A stretch of 64,000 nucleotides of DNA from Acanthosepion lycidas. Its lineage: Eukaryota > Mollusca > Cephalopoda > Sepiida > Sepiidae. The position numbers and the translations under genes are program-made. Shown in pieces: positions 34,731 to 49,100 of the stretch (position 1 is its first letter; the number at the start of each line of letters is the position of its first letter). Location: the NCBI GenBank assembly GCA_963932145.1, contig OZ010580.1, positions 4,896,834 to 4,960,833 of the forward strand, written 5' to 3'. Below the pieces are notes generated by a model that did no database searches, was not told where the DNA came from, and saw nothing but the letters and a program-made list of their open reading frames with translations.

Positions 34731-37080
34731 CTGTTCTTTTGTAGGCACAGAGTGATTCCTCTAGTGATGCTTTTTTTTTTTTTAATATTTTGTGAATTTA
34801 AAAATAGAAAGGGGCAGAAGACAAAGGAATGCCGGTGATTGTAGAGTCTCCATTTCCAATTTCAGCAGATATCCCGATCTATACTTTTTTTTTTATTATT
34901 ATTATTTTCTTTTGGAAAAAATGGTAGCTTGGTATACCACATTTTCCAAATTACAGATACTGGGCAGTTGATTCCAGTTTTACAATTACAAGAGGGCTTG
35001 TTTTCTAGTATGTTGCCATCATATAAATATTTTAATATTTGGTAAATAATATGTATGATGTTAGTGCAGGAATAACTAATTTTTAGAGTTTTTCTATTGA
35101 AAATTTTTTGTAGGGGGTTGTTGTGATTAAAATGTTTGATTAAATTTAGAAAACTTCTGCCAATATTTTCATTAGACAGTTTGCAGAAAGGTGGGTTAAA
35201 CCATATTTTTCTTTTTCTATTTTTGGTTCCATTAGTCGTATTGTATTTGTATATATAGTTATATTGCTTGTTAATTTTTATATATAGGTCTGTAGATATA
35301 TTTAATTATTTATGTGATTATCTTGCTGATGCCTACATCATTTATAATTTTTTATTTAATATTTTACTATTATTGATAGTATTATCTTTATTATTTTTTA
35401 TCTTTATCAAATTTTTTATATTCTAAATTTGTTTATTATAATTATCTAAATATATTAGTTTTAATTATTTATTTTATTTACGCTGGATAATATTATTATT
35501 ATTATTAGTTTAAAATGATGATGATTGTATTATTTGATGATTGCCATCTAAACTAACATGGCTTTAATAGACACATTATTGTAACTATTTTAACTTCCTA
35601 TCCCCTTTTTCTTTTGATTTCTATACCTTCCCTTACATGGTATATTAACTTGTTCAGCCCTTTTAAGGAAAATTTTCTAAGTCAATCCTTTTATTTTTGC
35701 TATTGGCTCATTATTTATTTCTTCCTTCTTTCCCTTAATTAATTCCTCTCCTCTTAATTTTTAAACTTTTTTCTTATTTTTTCTCCCCCCACCCGGCACA
35801 CTTTCTCCTTTTTTATCCTGGTATATTTGTCTAGATGGATTGATTCCATATATTACACTGTAATTTGCATTGAATTAAAGTCCTCCTTGGAATAATCCCT
35901 ACCAATTGGTATTATTTATTATCTTTATACACACACACACACACATACACATACATACATACATTTTTATGTTCTTTTCTAATTTGCTCAGACAATAAAA
36001 TGTTCTGTTTAATGTATTCATTTTTATTCTTTTGTTAGTGGAAGCATTAGTGTTTTTACAATCTTGTGTCCATTATTATATTTTGGTTGCAGAAGCTTTT
36101 CATAGAGGCACAGTTAGCTTTCTAGTTTTGTATACTAGTGGTTTTGGGTGTTGTCAGTGTCAAATATAAGAGGCCTGGCTCAAGAAAAAAAAAATTATAT
36201 TTCTTTTGTTATTCAATAATTATAAATATATGTATTTTATTACTTAAATGTGATTTCTGGTGGATACCCATCTTTGAGTTGATGCTCCTGCTTATCTATT
36301 AAATAGTATATTTGTCTATTTTAGTCTACTGGCCTGAATATTCAAGAAAACGTATTTAAAAAAAATATGCTCTCCGGCACAATTTGAACTCCCAAAAAGA
36401 GAATTTATAAAAGCATTTTCCAGTTATTAATGCTTACCAGTTTTTGGCAACTATAACACACTTCACTTTACTGTGTCTTTAGAGGGCTTCATGTCAATTT
36501 TTAAAGGTTATTGATAGTGAGTAACACTTGTATTAGCAAGGAGTCCTTTGACCAAATATTCTTTTCCTTAATAGTGGCAAAAATTTGCCACCACTGAATA
36601 TACAGTCATTTAGAGTTCATTACTTTGTGTGTTAGACAGTATTTAAAATACAGAGTTTTAGCTGGTCTGAGTTTGTATAGTATTGAGTTAAATGTAATAA
36701 ATATCAAATCAAATGGTCTTTCCTTAAACTGGCATTAATTTATTTTAACATGTGGGCAAAAAGAAAAACGTGGTGTAAGTCACATACAAAGCTAGGATAT
36801 CAGATTGACTGAGTGTACTTTTTTCTTTTTTTTTTTAAACTAAGCTTAACCTCATGTAACACTGGGCCACAAGAATGGAATGTGAGATACCTTTATGGCA
36901 GATGCTTCAAATGGATTGACTGGCAATGACGAAATAAAATAAAAAAAATCAATCAATAGAACAAATTATTAAACTGAACAGATCAAATTCTAAAGACATA
37001 CTTTGTACTGAAACTGCGACAATGTCCAAGATCTAATGAGTGTTGGAAATAAACTGCAGTAATTATGAAGAACTCAAAAC
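34731..37080. other. Intergenic region between the LINE pieces and XPF
   Basis: No gene is seen in about 2.3 kb. It contains A/T-only stretches (35,270-35,520), a short CA/CATA tract (35,930-35,965), and near 36,250-36,400 a decayed half of the fold-back repeat at 41,239-41,553 ('tatgctctccggcacaattt'). Confidence 0.55.
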
Positions 37081-37102
37081 AAAACAAAAATAACACATTG
37101 AA

Positions 37103-37108
37103 TTTTAT
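37103..37108 (-). promoter_or_regulatory. Poly(A) signal of the XPF gene
   Basis: AATAAA on the minus strand lies about 24 bases after the stop codon, which would give an unusually short 3' UTR. Other signals farther downstream cannot be excluded. Confidence 0.6.
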
Positions 37109-37131
37109 TAGCAATATAAGTTTTCAAATAT

Positions 37132-37371
37132 TTATCTCCTCTTGAAAGATTTCTTAAGATCTGTCTTTGATTTTCCAGCAGTTTCCTTCTGGGAAAGAAC
37201 TTTGTCTTTCGTGCTGATAAAGTTCCACAATGTTTCAGCATTGCGGGCATTGCCCAATATTTCTGTAAGTTGCTCTAAAGACAGAGAACTCAATTCATGC
37301 AAATCTGTTACCTTGTTCATGATCAGACGATAATTCTTTGAATTAATTCCTGGCATTTTCAGTAGAAAGTC
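37132..37371 (-). CDS. ERCC4: XPF last exon: helix-hairpin-helix domain
   Basis: Encodes [40 protein letters not shown] and [12 protein letters not shown], the double HhH domain that dimerises with ERCC1 and holds DNA, ending in a basic tail ([13 protein letters not shown]) and TAA. The length past the HhH is similar to human XPF. Confidence 0.97.
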   Translation of the reverse strand, partial: DFLLKMPGINSKNYRLIMNKVTDLHELSSLSLEQLTEILGNARNAETLWNFISTKDKVLSQKETAGKSKTDLKKSFKRR

Positions 37372-40197
37372 CTAGAATGAATAAAAACAAATTTCCTTTT
37401 ATCATCAATAATACAAACTTTAGGTTTAGTTCATAGAAAAAATGCATTATTTTTTTTAAATAAAAAATCATTCAACTTCAAGAAATTTCTTACATTTTTC
37501 TGTGTCATAAGAAACATAATAGTTTCCATTTCCCTTATAAAAACTCTGAGAATCATTTAAGCTAATAAAATTCAGCTGTCAACATTTCCCTTGAAAAGTC
37601 ACACATTAAATTAAATAATAAAGCAGAAAAACACATTTACACAGATTAAAATCAGAAGTCTACAAAAGATAATGTTATATAAGGTGTTAAATTTTTCTAC
37701 TTGCCAGAAAATAAACAAAAAAAATTTTTTTTTTTTTTGTAAATTCCTTCTACATAGGATCAACAACTTTTCAGCACTCCCTTCATATCCATGTCACTAA
37801 GGGATTAAATTTATTTAGAAGACAAAATCCTTATTACAAATTTGCTTTTGGGGAAAAAATAAATAAAATTTTGAGAAAATTAAGGAATAAATTATATCAT
37901 AAATTATGATATAATTATATACTTAATATATATATTATATATACCTAATTATAAAATGAATTATATTAATATATATATTATATATACCTAATTATATACC
38001 TAAGTTATTATATAATTATATACTTAATCTCTTTACTTTAAGAAAATCAATTTCTGATTCTGAAAGTTGTCATTAGCAAATTTTCCAAGAGAAGATTTAC
38101 CTGAGGCCCTGGGTTATAACGTTCATTCCATTCAATATTCTCTTCAGTGGCTGTTACAGACAACGCTGATGATACATTTGGTTGTTCTCTTCCCATCTGT
38201 AAAGATAAAAAAAAAAAAAAAATACCGTTAGTTCATCTATTCAAAACGTAAGTAAAATATAAATCCTAACATTTATTATTTTAGGATTCAACATTAATCT
38301 TCAGAAGATTTCGAGCAGTTGTATCCCTTAAAACATTTTTCTCTTTATGTTGATGTTAGTGCTGAACAAATACGAACTTTGTTTCCATTATATTGAGTCA
38401 CATAATAATTCTTTCATTTTTAAATTTAACAGTATCCAGTTTTTAGTCTGCTGTTTTCGTTTTTTTTGGGGGGGGGGCAACCAATAAGAGTCAAATTATT
38501 CATGTTTTAATTTTTTAAGTTTTTTAAACGTTCTTTAAATTTTACGTTGCAGTTATCTCCCTTTGAGTAGCTTCGACTGGTAAATCACGTGACTTTCAAT
38601 GGGTCCTGGTTGCTGATGTAATTTCATAACATTGGTTTTTATTGGTGCAGAGGGGATATATTGTTAAATTATATTTTTGAATGTGTTTAATTTTATAATA
38701 TAACTTCATAATACTTAAAAAGACTTATTTATTATACACATGAAAGAAAAAAATTTATGACTAGATATTATTTTAAAAGGAACACACTTTAAGTTCTTCA
38801 AATAATTCTGCTGTTGCATAGGGACTCTGGCACCAAAGAATTCTCAGCGTTGGGAAATGTATTGTTAGAAGTGTCAGTCTTGATGTGACATCATTCATGG
38901 AAACTTCACTGGATAGCTTGTATTTGCCCTGGAGAAAAAACAAAACAAAACACAGACCTGAAGAATTTTATAATACAACTTTATCAATTTATGTCTGAAG
39001 CAACAGATAAAAGTTAACTATAAAAAATGTGTGATAACATACCTCAGAGGGCCCTGTTTTACACTGACAGACAAAAAAAAATCCACATTGTGTTTCGTTT
39101 CTTATGCCCGAAAAATGGGAAAGACTTAGTGTAATGTTCATAAGGAAAACATAAGATGAAATTAACAAGACATGAAAATGTGAATCCCCTTTCCATTATA
39201 TTAATTATTTTATTCAGGGATTCACTTGGCATAATCCAGAAGGTAGGTAGTTGACACTTGGACCAACCTTTATCGTGACAAACTAATGGACCAGTTATTC
39301 CCTTTAAACAGCTAGAACTGACTGATTTACATTCTCTCTCCTGAAAGTAAATGAATAGTCCATGTTGATATTCCTGGAACCACATTTATTCTTAACTAAG
39401 CACAATGTGGTCTGCCATTACCATCCTTACCATGCATCTATTTTGGCAAGTGCTTATACTCCATGGCTGTCTGAAATCTAGTCTACAGGTGTTGAATTCT
39501 TTAAAATGATATAGCACTTGTGACTGTCTAAAGTGTAGTCTCAGATGGGGCACTAGTGAGAGTGACAGCCAAAGCCTTAGATTTTCTGATTAAAATTTTC
39601 AATCCTCAAGGATGTATATACCATATCTACTTCAAAATTTGTATAGCTTCAAGTAAATGAATCCTTTAGATCTTAAAGACAATCCTTCATCAGATCCTGT
39701 AGACTGGTGTTACAAAGTCACAGAACTTTAATAAGTAACTAAAACCACAGCACTTGAAGACTGTCAGTGGCAACTAAAATGGGTAACAATTATAACTTGA
39801 AAGGAAGATGATGATACAATCAAAATGCTAACTTTCCACATCATTGATGTGAGAGTGAGCAATAAAAACAAGTTGACAACTTGAGAAATTTAATTTCCTG
39901 AATAAGTGTTTATGAAGTGCTAATAAATACCAAATGTTTCCCATGTGGAAATGGCTGATTCAACTTTTGTTTTCATTTCACCCCTAAACAAGGCAATAAA
40001 GTCATTAAGATGCAAGTGATTACTGGGTGTAAGAGATTACATGAGAGAACAATAAAAGAAGAAGAATTAAGATAGAAGATAATGATTGACATTACATTAC
40101 CATTGCTTTTTTTTAAACCAAAATCTAACATTACCAACACAAAGGAAAAACATTTATCAATTTGTGACAATTAGCTCAAAACAAAGCAGAAAGATTC

Positions 40198-40248
<51 letters not shown>

Positions 40249-40563
40249 TAACAATACATTTTTATATATCAAGAACAATATTAAGGAAAAATGTGTGTTT
40301 TATGTCATAACAAATTTAGTCTGATGTCCTAAAGGATGAAATGCATCACAAGAAAACTTTTTCCACTTTGTCATGCATTTTTCCCCAATATACTCAGGCA
40401 TCCCTCAATTAATGTGTTTTTGATTAAAGCGCTAACATTTTTATATACCAAAATTAGTGCATACATAATACTTGATCAATGCAGTAAAACATTCTTCAGG
40501 TTAACCATTAAAATTGATTATTTTTTTATAGCTGCATTAATCAAGGGATTCCTCTGTGTATGT

Positions 40564-40615
<52 letters not shown>

Positions 40616-40768
40616 TTCTTTTTATAAATAGGATTCCATTGTGACACAGAAAATTTCCATGTTTCAAAACTCGTTCCATTAAGCTGTCTAGGGAAATTAA
40701 AACCCAACCACCCTTAAAATAAAGAGGACTGCTAAGAACACTGGATTATAAATCTTACTGTTCTTTCT

Positions 40769-40842
<74 letters not shown>

Positions 40843-41599
40843 GCAACATGAAAGAGAAGCAAACTTATAAAGGGGAACCTACCATCAAAGCAAAAGATTT
40901 GTTGGGATCAAATTCTATGAGTAGAATTGGTTTCTTGTAATACCGAGACATTGAAACACATTGGTTGTATAGGCGACCATTGTTCAGAGAACCAATCAAA
41001 TCACTGACACTTTTCCTCTCCACACAAATATCTGGTGTCAAAATGTAGTCTCCAACCTGCAGAAAACAGGAATGCATGATCATTTATGAGATAAAGATTT
41101 TTGAATCTCAAGTTGGGATAAAGAGCTGTTGCTAGCTTAACCAAGAAAGCCCTACAAAAATCAGATGTTTCATCATTTAGTAAGGATGAGACCAATTCAG
41201 CATCCCTTTGTATTTAATATTTTATATTCCTTTATATATTTTTATTACTTCAAAAAGGTTATTTTTAGTGGATACCTAATTGGAGTAGAGACTCCATTTA
41301 TTTTAAACAATATTTATTTCATCTACCTGCATACTAGAGAAAATAAAGAAAATGTGCTCTCCGGCAGTATTCTGCTCAGATGGTGCTTCCTCTTGCAAAG
41401 GGGGACACTGGTTTAAATCCTGCTGGAGGGCACATTTTCTTTATTAAATTTTCTTGCGTACAAAGTCTGGTAGAGAAAATTAATACTGTTTAAAATAAAT
41501 GGAGCATCTACTCAAATATGGGTATCCACTAAAAATGTTTGAAGTAATAAAAATGTCAAATAAAAAACAAAAAACCAAAAAACTCCATTAAATCTTCGG

Positions 41600-41662
<63 letters not shown>

Positions 41663-42308
41663 TGCAACAAGTATTCAGCCAAACACGTTTGATTTAAAAG
41701 TAACTGAAAAGGTCAATCTGCTCAATTTTTATTGTATTTTTCCAATTTTCAAATAAGGTGTTGAGTATTGTGCTCAAAGTTGTGGATAAATCTTGGATAG
41801 TTTATCCACAACTTTGAACACAATACTCCACACCTTCTCTGAAAATTGGAAAAATACAATAAAAAATCAAGTAGAGAGACATTGTTGATTCTTTTTAATT
41901 AAACTTGTTTGGATAAATACTTGCTACCTAAATATTTTCATCTTCCGCAAAATGTTTTTTTTCTTTTGTATCAGATGCTAATTCTTCTTAAAATAATCCT
42001 GTAAATTTACCATATTTTCAAATTTCACTTATCATTTAGCCTTCAGTCAGACCTGTTACTTGATAAAAGTATGTATTCATTACAAAAGCTACTTCCTGTT
42101 TTCTTGTGCCTCCCAAGGAGCTCAAAGTTGTGCCTTTTGTGCAAAAAAAAAAAAAATGGCCACACATTTGTTGGGCAAACAAAAGAAAACACAGGAATCT
42201 AACAAAAAATTTAAGAAATAGTGTCATTATTTTATTCCTTGGTTTTCTAAAATAGAATTTATTTGTTACTTTATAGAACTACATCAAATTATGTATTCAC
42301 TTCAACCT

Positions 42309-42346
<38 letters not shown>

Positions 42347-45300
42347 TATAAATTGATTTATTTAAAATATGGTTTTTTTCGCTACACAGTTCTAACCATG
42401 TTTCAAAAATGGAAGCTAAAAGCTACAAATTTAATTTTGTAATTAAATTAAAGACATTAGTTCCATTTCATCCACAAGCGAATTTTGGAGTAACTTTTAA
42501 AATTACTGGGTTTTAAAGACACAGCTAAAATCATAATTCACGTTTCCAAGGTTACAGATAAATCTACTTCAACTGAACAAGGGGTGTCTAGGTGTTCATT
42601 ATGTCTGTATTATTGTATCCGTTATTAGTTACGTTTTGGTAAGGGGTAGGGATGTATTTTTCAATGAAATCTGACATCCGCTGAATGCATATCGTCTGGA
42701 TTTTTTTTTTAATTTATTGTTAACAGCAAAATATTCTTATGGCATTTTTTTCTATTTGTAAATTTAAAGATTTTTGGGGGTGTTTAGGTTAGAATACATT
42801 TTATTTAACTACAATTTGAAATATTTTAATTTTTAATTTTTATTATACTATATTTTTTAAGAACAATTAAATGTATTAGAATCCCTTATAGTATGTAGAT
42901 TTATTTTTACATCAAGTATAAGTATGTATATTAGGTTACAAATTTATTTTTTTGGTATTTAAATATTATTTAAGTAAAATTTATGACAATGACTCAAAAA
43001 TAGTTACTTAATTTCACTGATTTAATAAACTTTTATTTTTTATATAAATCTAGTAATATATTGTTTCTCATGTAAGTACAAAGGACATGGGTCATTCAAA
43101 AGTTTACATCTTCTGGCATTTCATATTAATTTTTTTTACTGTAGGTGTTTTATTGGATTCTTTTAAGTGCGTGTAGTACTAAGTAAAAGAAGTTTAGGTT
43201 AGAATTCATTTTATTTAACTACAATTTTAATTACAACTTTAAAATATTTTCATTGTTAGTTTTAATAGACCATATTACTTTATAATAGAATAGCAATGAA
43301 ATAGCTATTTTATGCCGTCATTTTCAAAATTTTTCCTAAAATAATATTTAAAAATAAAAATAAATTTAAAAAGGTGCGATCAGGTAGTATACATACTTAT
43401 ATTTTACATGAAAAATAATTTTATATACTGTAAGTAATTACATTTACTTGTTTTTTTTTCTTTAGGAAAAAAAAAAAAAAAAGAAAAAAAGTCTATTAAA
43501 ATAACGGTGAAAATATTTTAAAGTTGTATTTAAAATTGTAGTTAAAACGAATTCCAACCTAAACATCTTTTAAAATTGTAGTTAAAAAATGTATTCTAAC
43601 CTAAACACCTCTCAAAAAGTACTACCGGCACTTAAATGAATCCAATAAAACACCTATTAGCTATTTTTGCAGTAAGTGCCATAAATATTACTTAAATAAT
43701 ATTTAAATATAAAAGTTTAAAAATTGTAATATACATATATTTGATATGGAAAAATAATTTTACTTACTATAAGTAATTCTAATACATTTCCTTCTTTATA
43801 ATAGAAGGAAATGTATTAGAATTAGTTATAGCTAATTCATTTCTCTGATTTAGTAAACTTTATTTATTTATTTTATATATATATAAACTTAGTAAACTTA
43901 GTTTCATATGTATGTACAAAGGACATGGGTCATTAAATTTCCTACATCATCTAGCTTTTCGTTATAATTTAATTTTTCAGTAGGTGTTTTATTGGATTCA
44001 TTTAAGTGCCGGTAGTACTTTTTGAGAGGTTAGAATACATTTTTAACTACAATTTTAAAAGATGTTTAGGTGAGAATTTTTTAACTACAATTTTAAATAC
44101 AACTTTAAAATATTTTCACTGCTATTTTAATAGACTTTTTTTTTTTTTCCTAAAGAAAAAACAAGTAAATGTAATTACAGTATATAAAATTATTTTTCAT
44201 GTAAAATATATGTATACTACCTGATCGCACCTTTTTAAATTTATTTTTATTTTTAAATATTATTTAAGGAAAATTTTTGACAATGACGGCCTAAAATAGC
44301 TATTTCATTTCTATTATAAAGTAATATAGTCTATTAAAACTAACAATGAAAATATTTTAAAGTTGTAATTAAAATTGTAGTTAAATAAAATGAATTCTAA
44401 CCTAAACTTCTTTTACTTAGTACTACACGCACTTAAAAGAATCCAATAAAACACCTACAGTAAAATAAAATTAATATGAAATGCCAGATGTAAACTTTTG
44501 AATGATCTATGTCCTTTGTACTTACATGAGAAATAATATATTACTAGGTTTATATAAAAAATAAAAGTTTATTAAATCAGTGAAATTAAGTAACTATTTT
44601 TGCTGTCATTGTCATAAATTTTACTTAAATAATATTTAAATACAAAAAAAAAAAAATATTTGTAACCTAATATACATACTTGATGTAACCTAATATACAT
44701 ACTTGATGTAAAAATAATTCTACATACTATAAGGGATTCTAATATATTTAATTGTTCTTAAAAATATAGTATAATAAAAATTAAAAATTATAAATGAAAA
44801 TATTTCAAATCGTAGTTAAACAAAACGTATTCTAACCTAAACACCCCCAAAAATCTTTAAATTTACAAATAGAAAAAAATGCCGTAAGAATTTTTTGCCA
44901 TTAACAATAAATTTAAAAAAAAAATCCAGACAACATGCATTCAACGGATGTCAGATTTCATTGAAAAATACATCCCTACCCCTTACCAAAACGTAACTAA
45001 TAACGGATACAATAATACAGACATAATGAACACCCAGACACCCCTTGTCCAGTTGAAGTAGATTTATCTGTAACCTTGGAAACGTGAATTATGATTTTAG
45101 CTGTGTCTTTAAAACCCAGTAATTTTAAAAGTTACTCCAAAATTCGCTTGAGGACAAAATGGAACTAATGTCTTTAATTTAATTACAAAATTAAATTCGT
45201 AGCTTTTAGCTTCCATTTTTGAAACATGGTTAGAACTGTGTAGCGAAAAAAAACATATTTTAAATAAATCAATTTATAATATTAATCCTCTGTAAATTTA

Positions 45301-46164
45301 CATTGAGCACTATTTTGTAAAAATAAAAATATCTATAAGAACACCGGATTATATATCTTACTGTTCTTTCTTTTTATTTATATATACATATATATATATA
45401 AAATATTTATTAATAATTATAAAAAAAAAAAAGTTTTTGTTATAATTGTTAATAAATTGTTAAGCTCTGTATTGAGCACTGTTTAAAAATATTATGTTTG
45501 GACATTAGAATTAACCTTCCTTACACTTGGATATATATTTTTTTAAAAAAACAAAAATTTAACTCTAGATAAAGAAACACTTTTTATTCCCAGAAAAATA
45601 TGAGGTTCAGAACAAATAAAATTTTTATATTTACTTACCTCAATTGTAACCGGCTCAATGTGAATTCCCCGCTTATGAATCAAAGAAGGCAGTTCACTTC
45701 TAAATTCCCGCATATCAACAATTATCTAATTAAATTAAGAGAAAAAATAGATTTCTGAACTGAAATACATACCATATACACTTGTGTATAAACCAACATT
45801 ATGTATAATGCAACCCCTGAATCTTTTTTGTGAAAAACCTAATTTTTTTTTTTTTTATAGCTCATATATAATGCAACCCAGCATCTGAACAATACTAGTA
45901 GGCCTACAGTAATCAAATATTGCAGCACTGGGCATCATCCTGGACATATTTTACAGCAAATAAATGGTCTTTATTCTTTCTTATACAAAGCTATCCAAAA
46001 TGGTGAAAAAAAAAAAAAAAAAAAAAAACAGTTACTGTAAAATATCCGAGACAAAGATTTAGATAATGTACTTTTGTTTTCGGTCATGCCTGAATTTTTT
46101 TTAACCACCTCAAAAAAAATTACCTGTTGTCTCTTATTTTTTGTGTGTATATACGATAATTGCA

Positions 46165-46195
<31 letters not shown>

Positions 46196-49100
46196 GAAAT
46201 AAATTTTTTTTAAATAGGTGGAAATATCAAACTACACGATAAAAATTAAAAATTGCAAAAAAATAAGTTTCATGCTGATACAAAAACTACATTTGTGATT
46301 CTAACCTTAGAAGAAAAAAAAACATTTTTCTTTTCATGGAATAAATAAAATCAATACCATTTGTTGCTCCTTGGGTTTTTCAAGTCCACCTCTTCTGGAA
46401 GACATGGATGTTTCTTGGAGAGGCATTGGATGAAGATTTGGATCATCTTCAAGTTTACCATCCCTTTCTTCTGGAATCACCATTGTCTGTTATAAAATAA
46501 CACTTAAGACATTGGAAATAATGTACATACACAGGGTGCGATGGATTAATTGTTATCTAAATTATGCAAAAATGAAAATAACACTGACATCTCATTTTAA
46601 CAGATATATTTACCAAAATTACAGAAAAATATCTTTAAATACTAAAGAGTAAATTTATTCAATAAAATCTCTATTAGCTCCAACCACAGCCCCCTGCATC
46701 TCTTCTGAATGGTCTCCTTCTTTAAGTTGGTGAATGTTGCCATAATCCTTGCCCTCAGTTCATCTTTGGTGTTACAAGGAGTTTTGTTGGGATCTTGCTC
46801 AACTGTGTCCTACATATGATAATCAAAGGTGTTGCAGTCTATGGAGTTAGGTGGCCAGATGTAAGAGGTGATATGGTTGCAGAAATTGCCTGACAGCCGT
46901 GATTGGGTTCTCCTGCTTGTGTGGCATAGTGCGGGTTCCTGTGGCCATACATACAGTCTTCCAGCAACCACCTACTTGATCCTGGGCAGTACTACATCCT
47001 CAAGATACGCCGTGTTGAGTTTGAGACCCTCACTAACAAACTTTTTTCATTAGAATGATCAGAGTGAGTTTTCCAAGCTGCTGTACCTTCATAATCACCA
47101 TTAGATTCATTAAACTATTTCTGAATCCTCAGCGCACTGTCCTCAGATTGACATCCAAACATTCTGAAATGTTTGTATTGGAGCTTCCAGTGCAAATGCC
47201 AAGCAGTACAGCATACCATTTCCAAATTTCTGGCAGAATGAATTGTGTCATGGTGCTCTTTTTCTCACAGATGGTGCCCAACTGATCCTACTATAGTGTG
47301 AAGCCAACAAAATCAAAAACAAACACGCATGCACAAAATTAAAAATACAAAATGGTGACAATTTACCCATCGCACCCTGTATATAGTGGAAAATTTTGTT
47401 CTGTATTTATTGATAGATGAAATAGATTTTATTAATAGGCTTATCATCATCATCATCTTGATGTCTTCCTCTGGTTTTTATGCCTGGAGTTTTAATTAAA
47501 ATATTTCAATGTTTAACCATCATGCCCACAAAAAAAAAAAAAGGATCTATTGAGAAGATAGCTATTCCCTTGACATCGCTATTACTATTAGGTTGGTACA
47601 AAAATAATGACGGTTTTTGATGTTAAAAAATACGTCAAAAACCGTCATTATTTTTGCACTAACCTAATATATATACTTTTGACTCCCTCAGAAATATTTG
47701 TTTTTAAAAAGTGATGATTAGGATTTTAATAAAACCCAAGGACATGAAAATGGATTTATACATTTTCTTTATTTTTGAGAATTGACAACAAAGACATTGA
47801 ACTATTTATTAGATCGAATAAAAAAAAAACTTGGTTTGAGTTTTCTTATATATCAAGAAGGTAAATAATAAATTGTAGTTGGTTTACACATTGATAATTT
47901 TATATTTTTTTTAATAAAAATTTTTTCAAATTTATTTCTTTATAAAACAGTAAATAAATCCTTTAAAAAAAGGTAAATAATAAATATTGCATTGTAGTTG
48001 GTTTACATATTTTTATAATCCTATAAATAAAGAGAGTCAAAAGTGTATACACTGATAGCAACAAAAAGTGAGAAACTGTCCTTTTAACAAATTTTTTTTT
48101 TTTTTTTTGCTGGCATGAAGGTTAAACATTGTCAATGTTTCATTACTTCCTGAGGTTCCTTATATTAAAAAAATACATGCTGAGATATAGACTGTTTGGT
48201 TTTGTGCATAGTTTAATTTAACACAATAAGGTCTATTTTTTTTTTTCATATCACTTTCTCCAACATTTCAGAGAGGCTATAACATATCTTAGGGTGATTA
48301 GAATATTCAGAGCATTATGTCATGAACCAATTAGATGTCCACTGATTATTGTTCCTATTGTCCTTACTCTCTCTTTCACAACAACTAGATACATCCCTCT
48401 TTCAAAGATAGAGGAAGTAAACAAGTTGCTCTGCATGAAGAGGAGATCATTTATTAGAAAGATATTAATTCAGCCTCTCAATCTTTTGTTTCCTTTTTTT
48501 TTTCTTTATATTGTTTACCTTTTTAACAATTCTTGCATTATTTTCAGGCTTCATTTTTTATTTCAGTTGATACTATCCCCATCCCTCTATGTAAATGTTT
48601 TGCTAACATGGTCATTTTTATGCATGGGTGAAAGAATTGTATTTTACCAAGCTTTCTATGTGTTGCATTGCAGCTCAGACCAGACACCAGGTTTGTTGAC
48701 AGGTTGTAGTAATTTCTTCCAGTCAAACGCATGTGGCTTAAAAATTACCTTTCATCCAGATTGTTACCCACAAGTGAAAAACAAAGCAATTTCTAGCAGT
48801 AAACCAGATTTATTCTTGGTTTGTAACCTACTGCTATAAATAAATGAAGTAGAGTTGAGGAGGGGGGCTGCATAGTCTGGTGGTTGTATTCCCTGGCACA
48901 CAGAGATCTGCTTCATCCCTCTGTGTGCCTTTCCACAGGATGGTCAGTTTTATAGATAACAATTTTCTTTGCCATTTTCATCCAAAATGTAATTTATCTT
49001 CATTCGGTGACTTTCTTTCTGCCAGAGCCTCTTGTTCTGTAATTTGAAGTTCACTTCACTTACTGATAACCATTGGTCAAAAGTAAATGTTTTGTATCCA

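Noticed and set aside
40200-40244. TA tracts as promoter TATA elements
   Set aside because: Long pure TA microsatellites in introns, with no transcript start or gene next to them.
41365-41415. Possible tRNA gene at the centre of a fold-back repeat
   Set aside because: Only a B-box-like stretch is present; no cloverleaf or A box could be drawn.
48294-48839. 181-codon open frame in an XPF intron
   Set aside because: Hydrophobic and low in complexity, antisense to XPF, with no domain, no clear start context and repeat sequence inside it.
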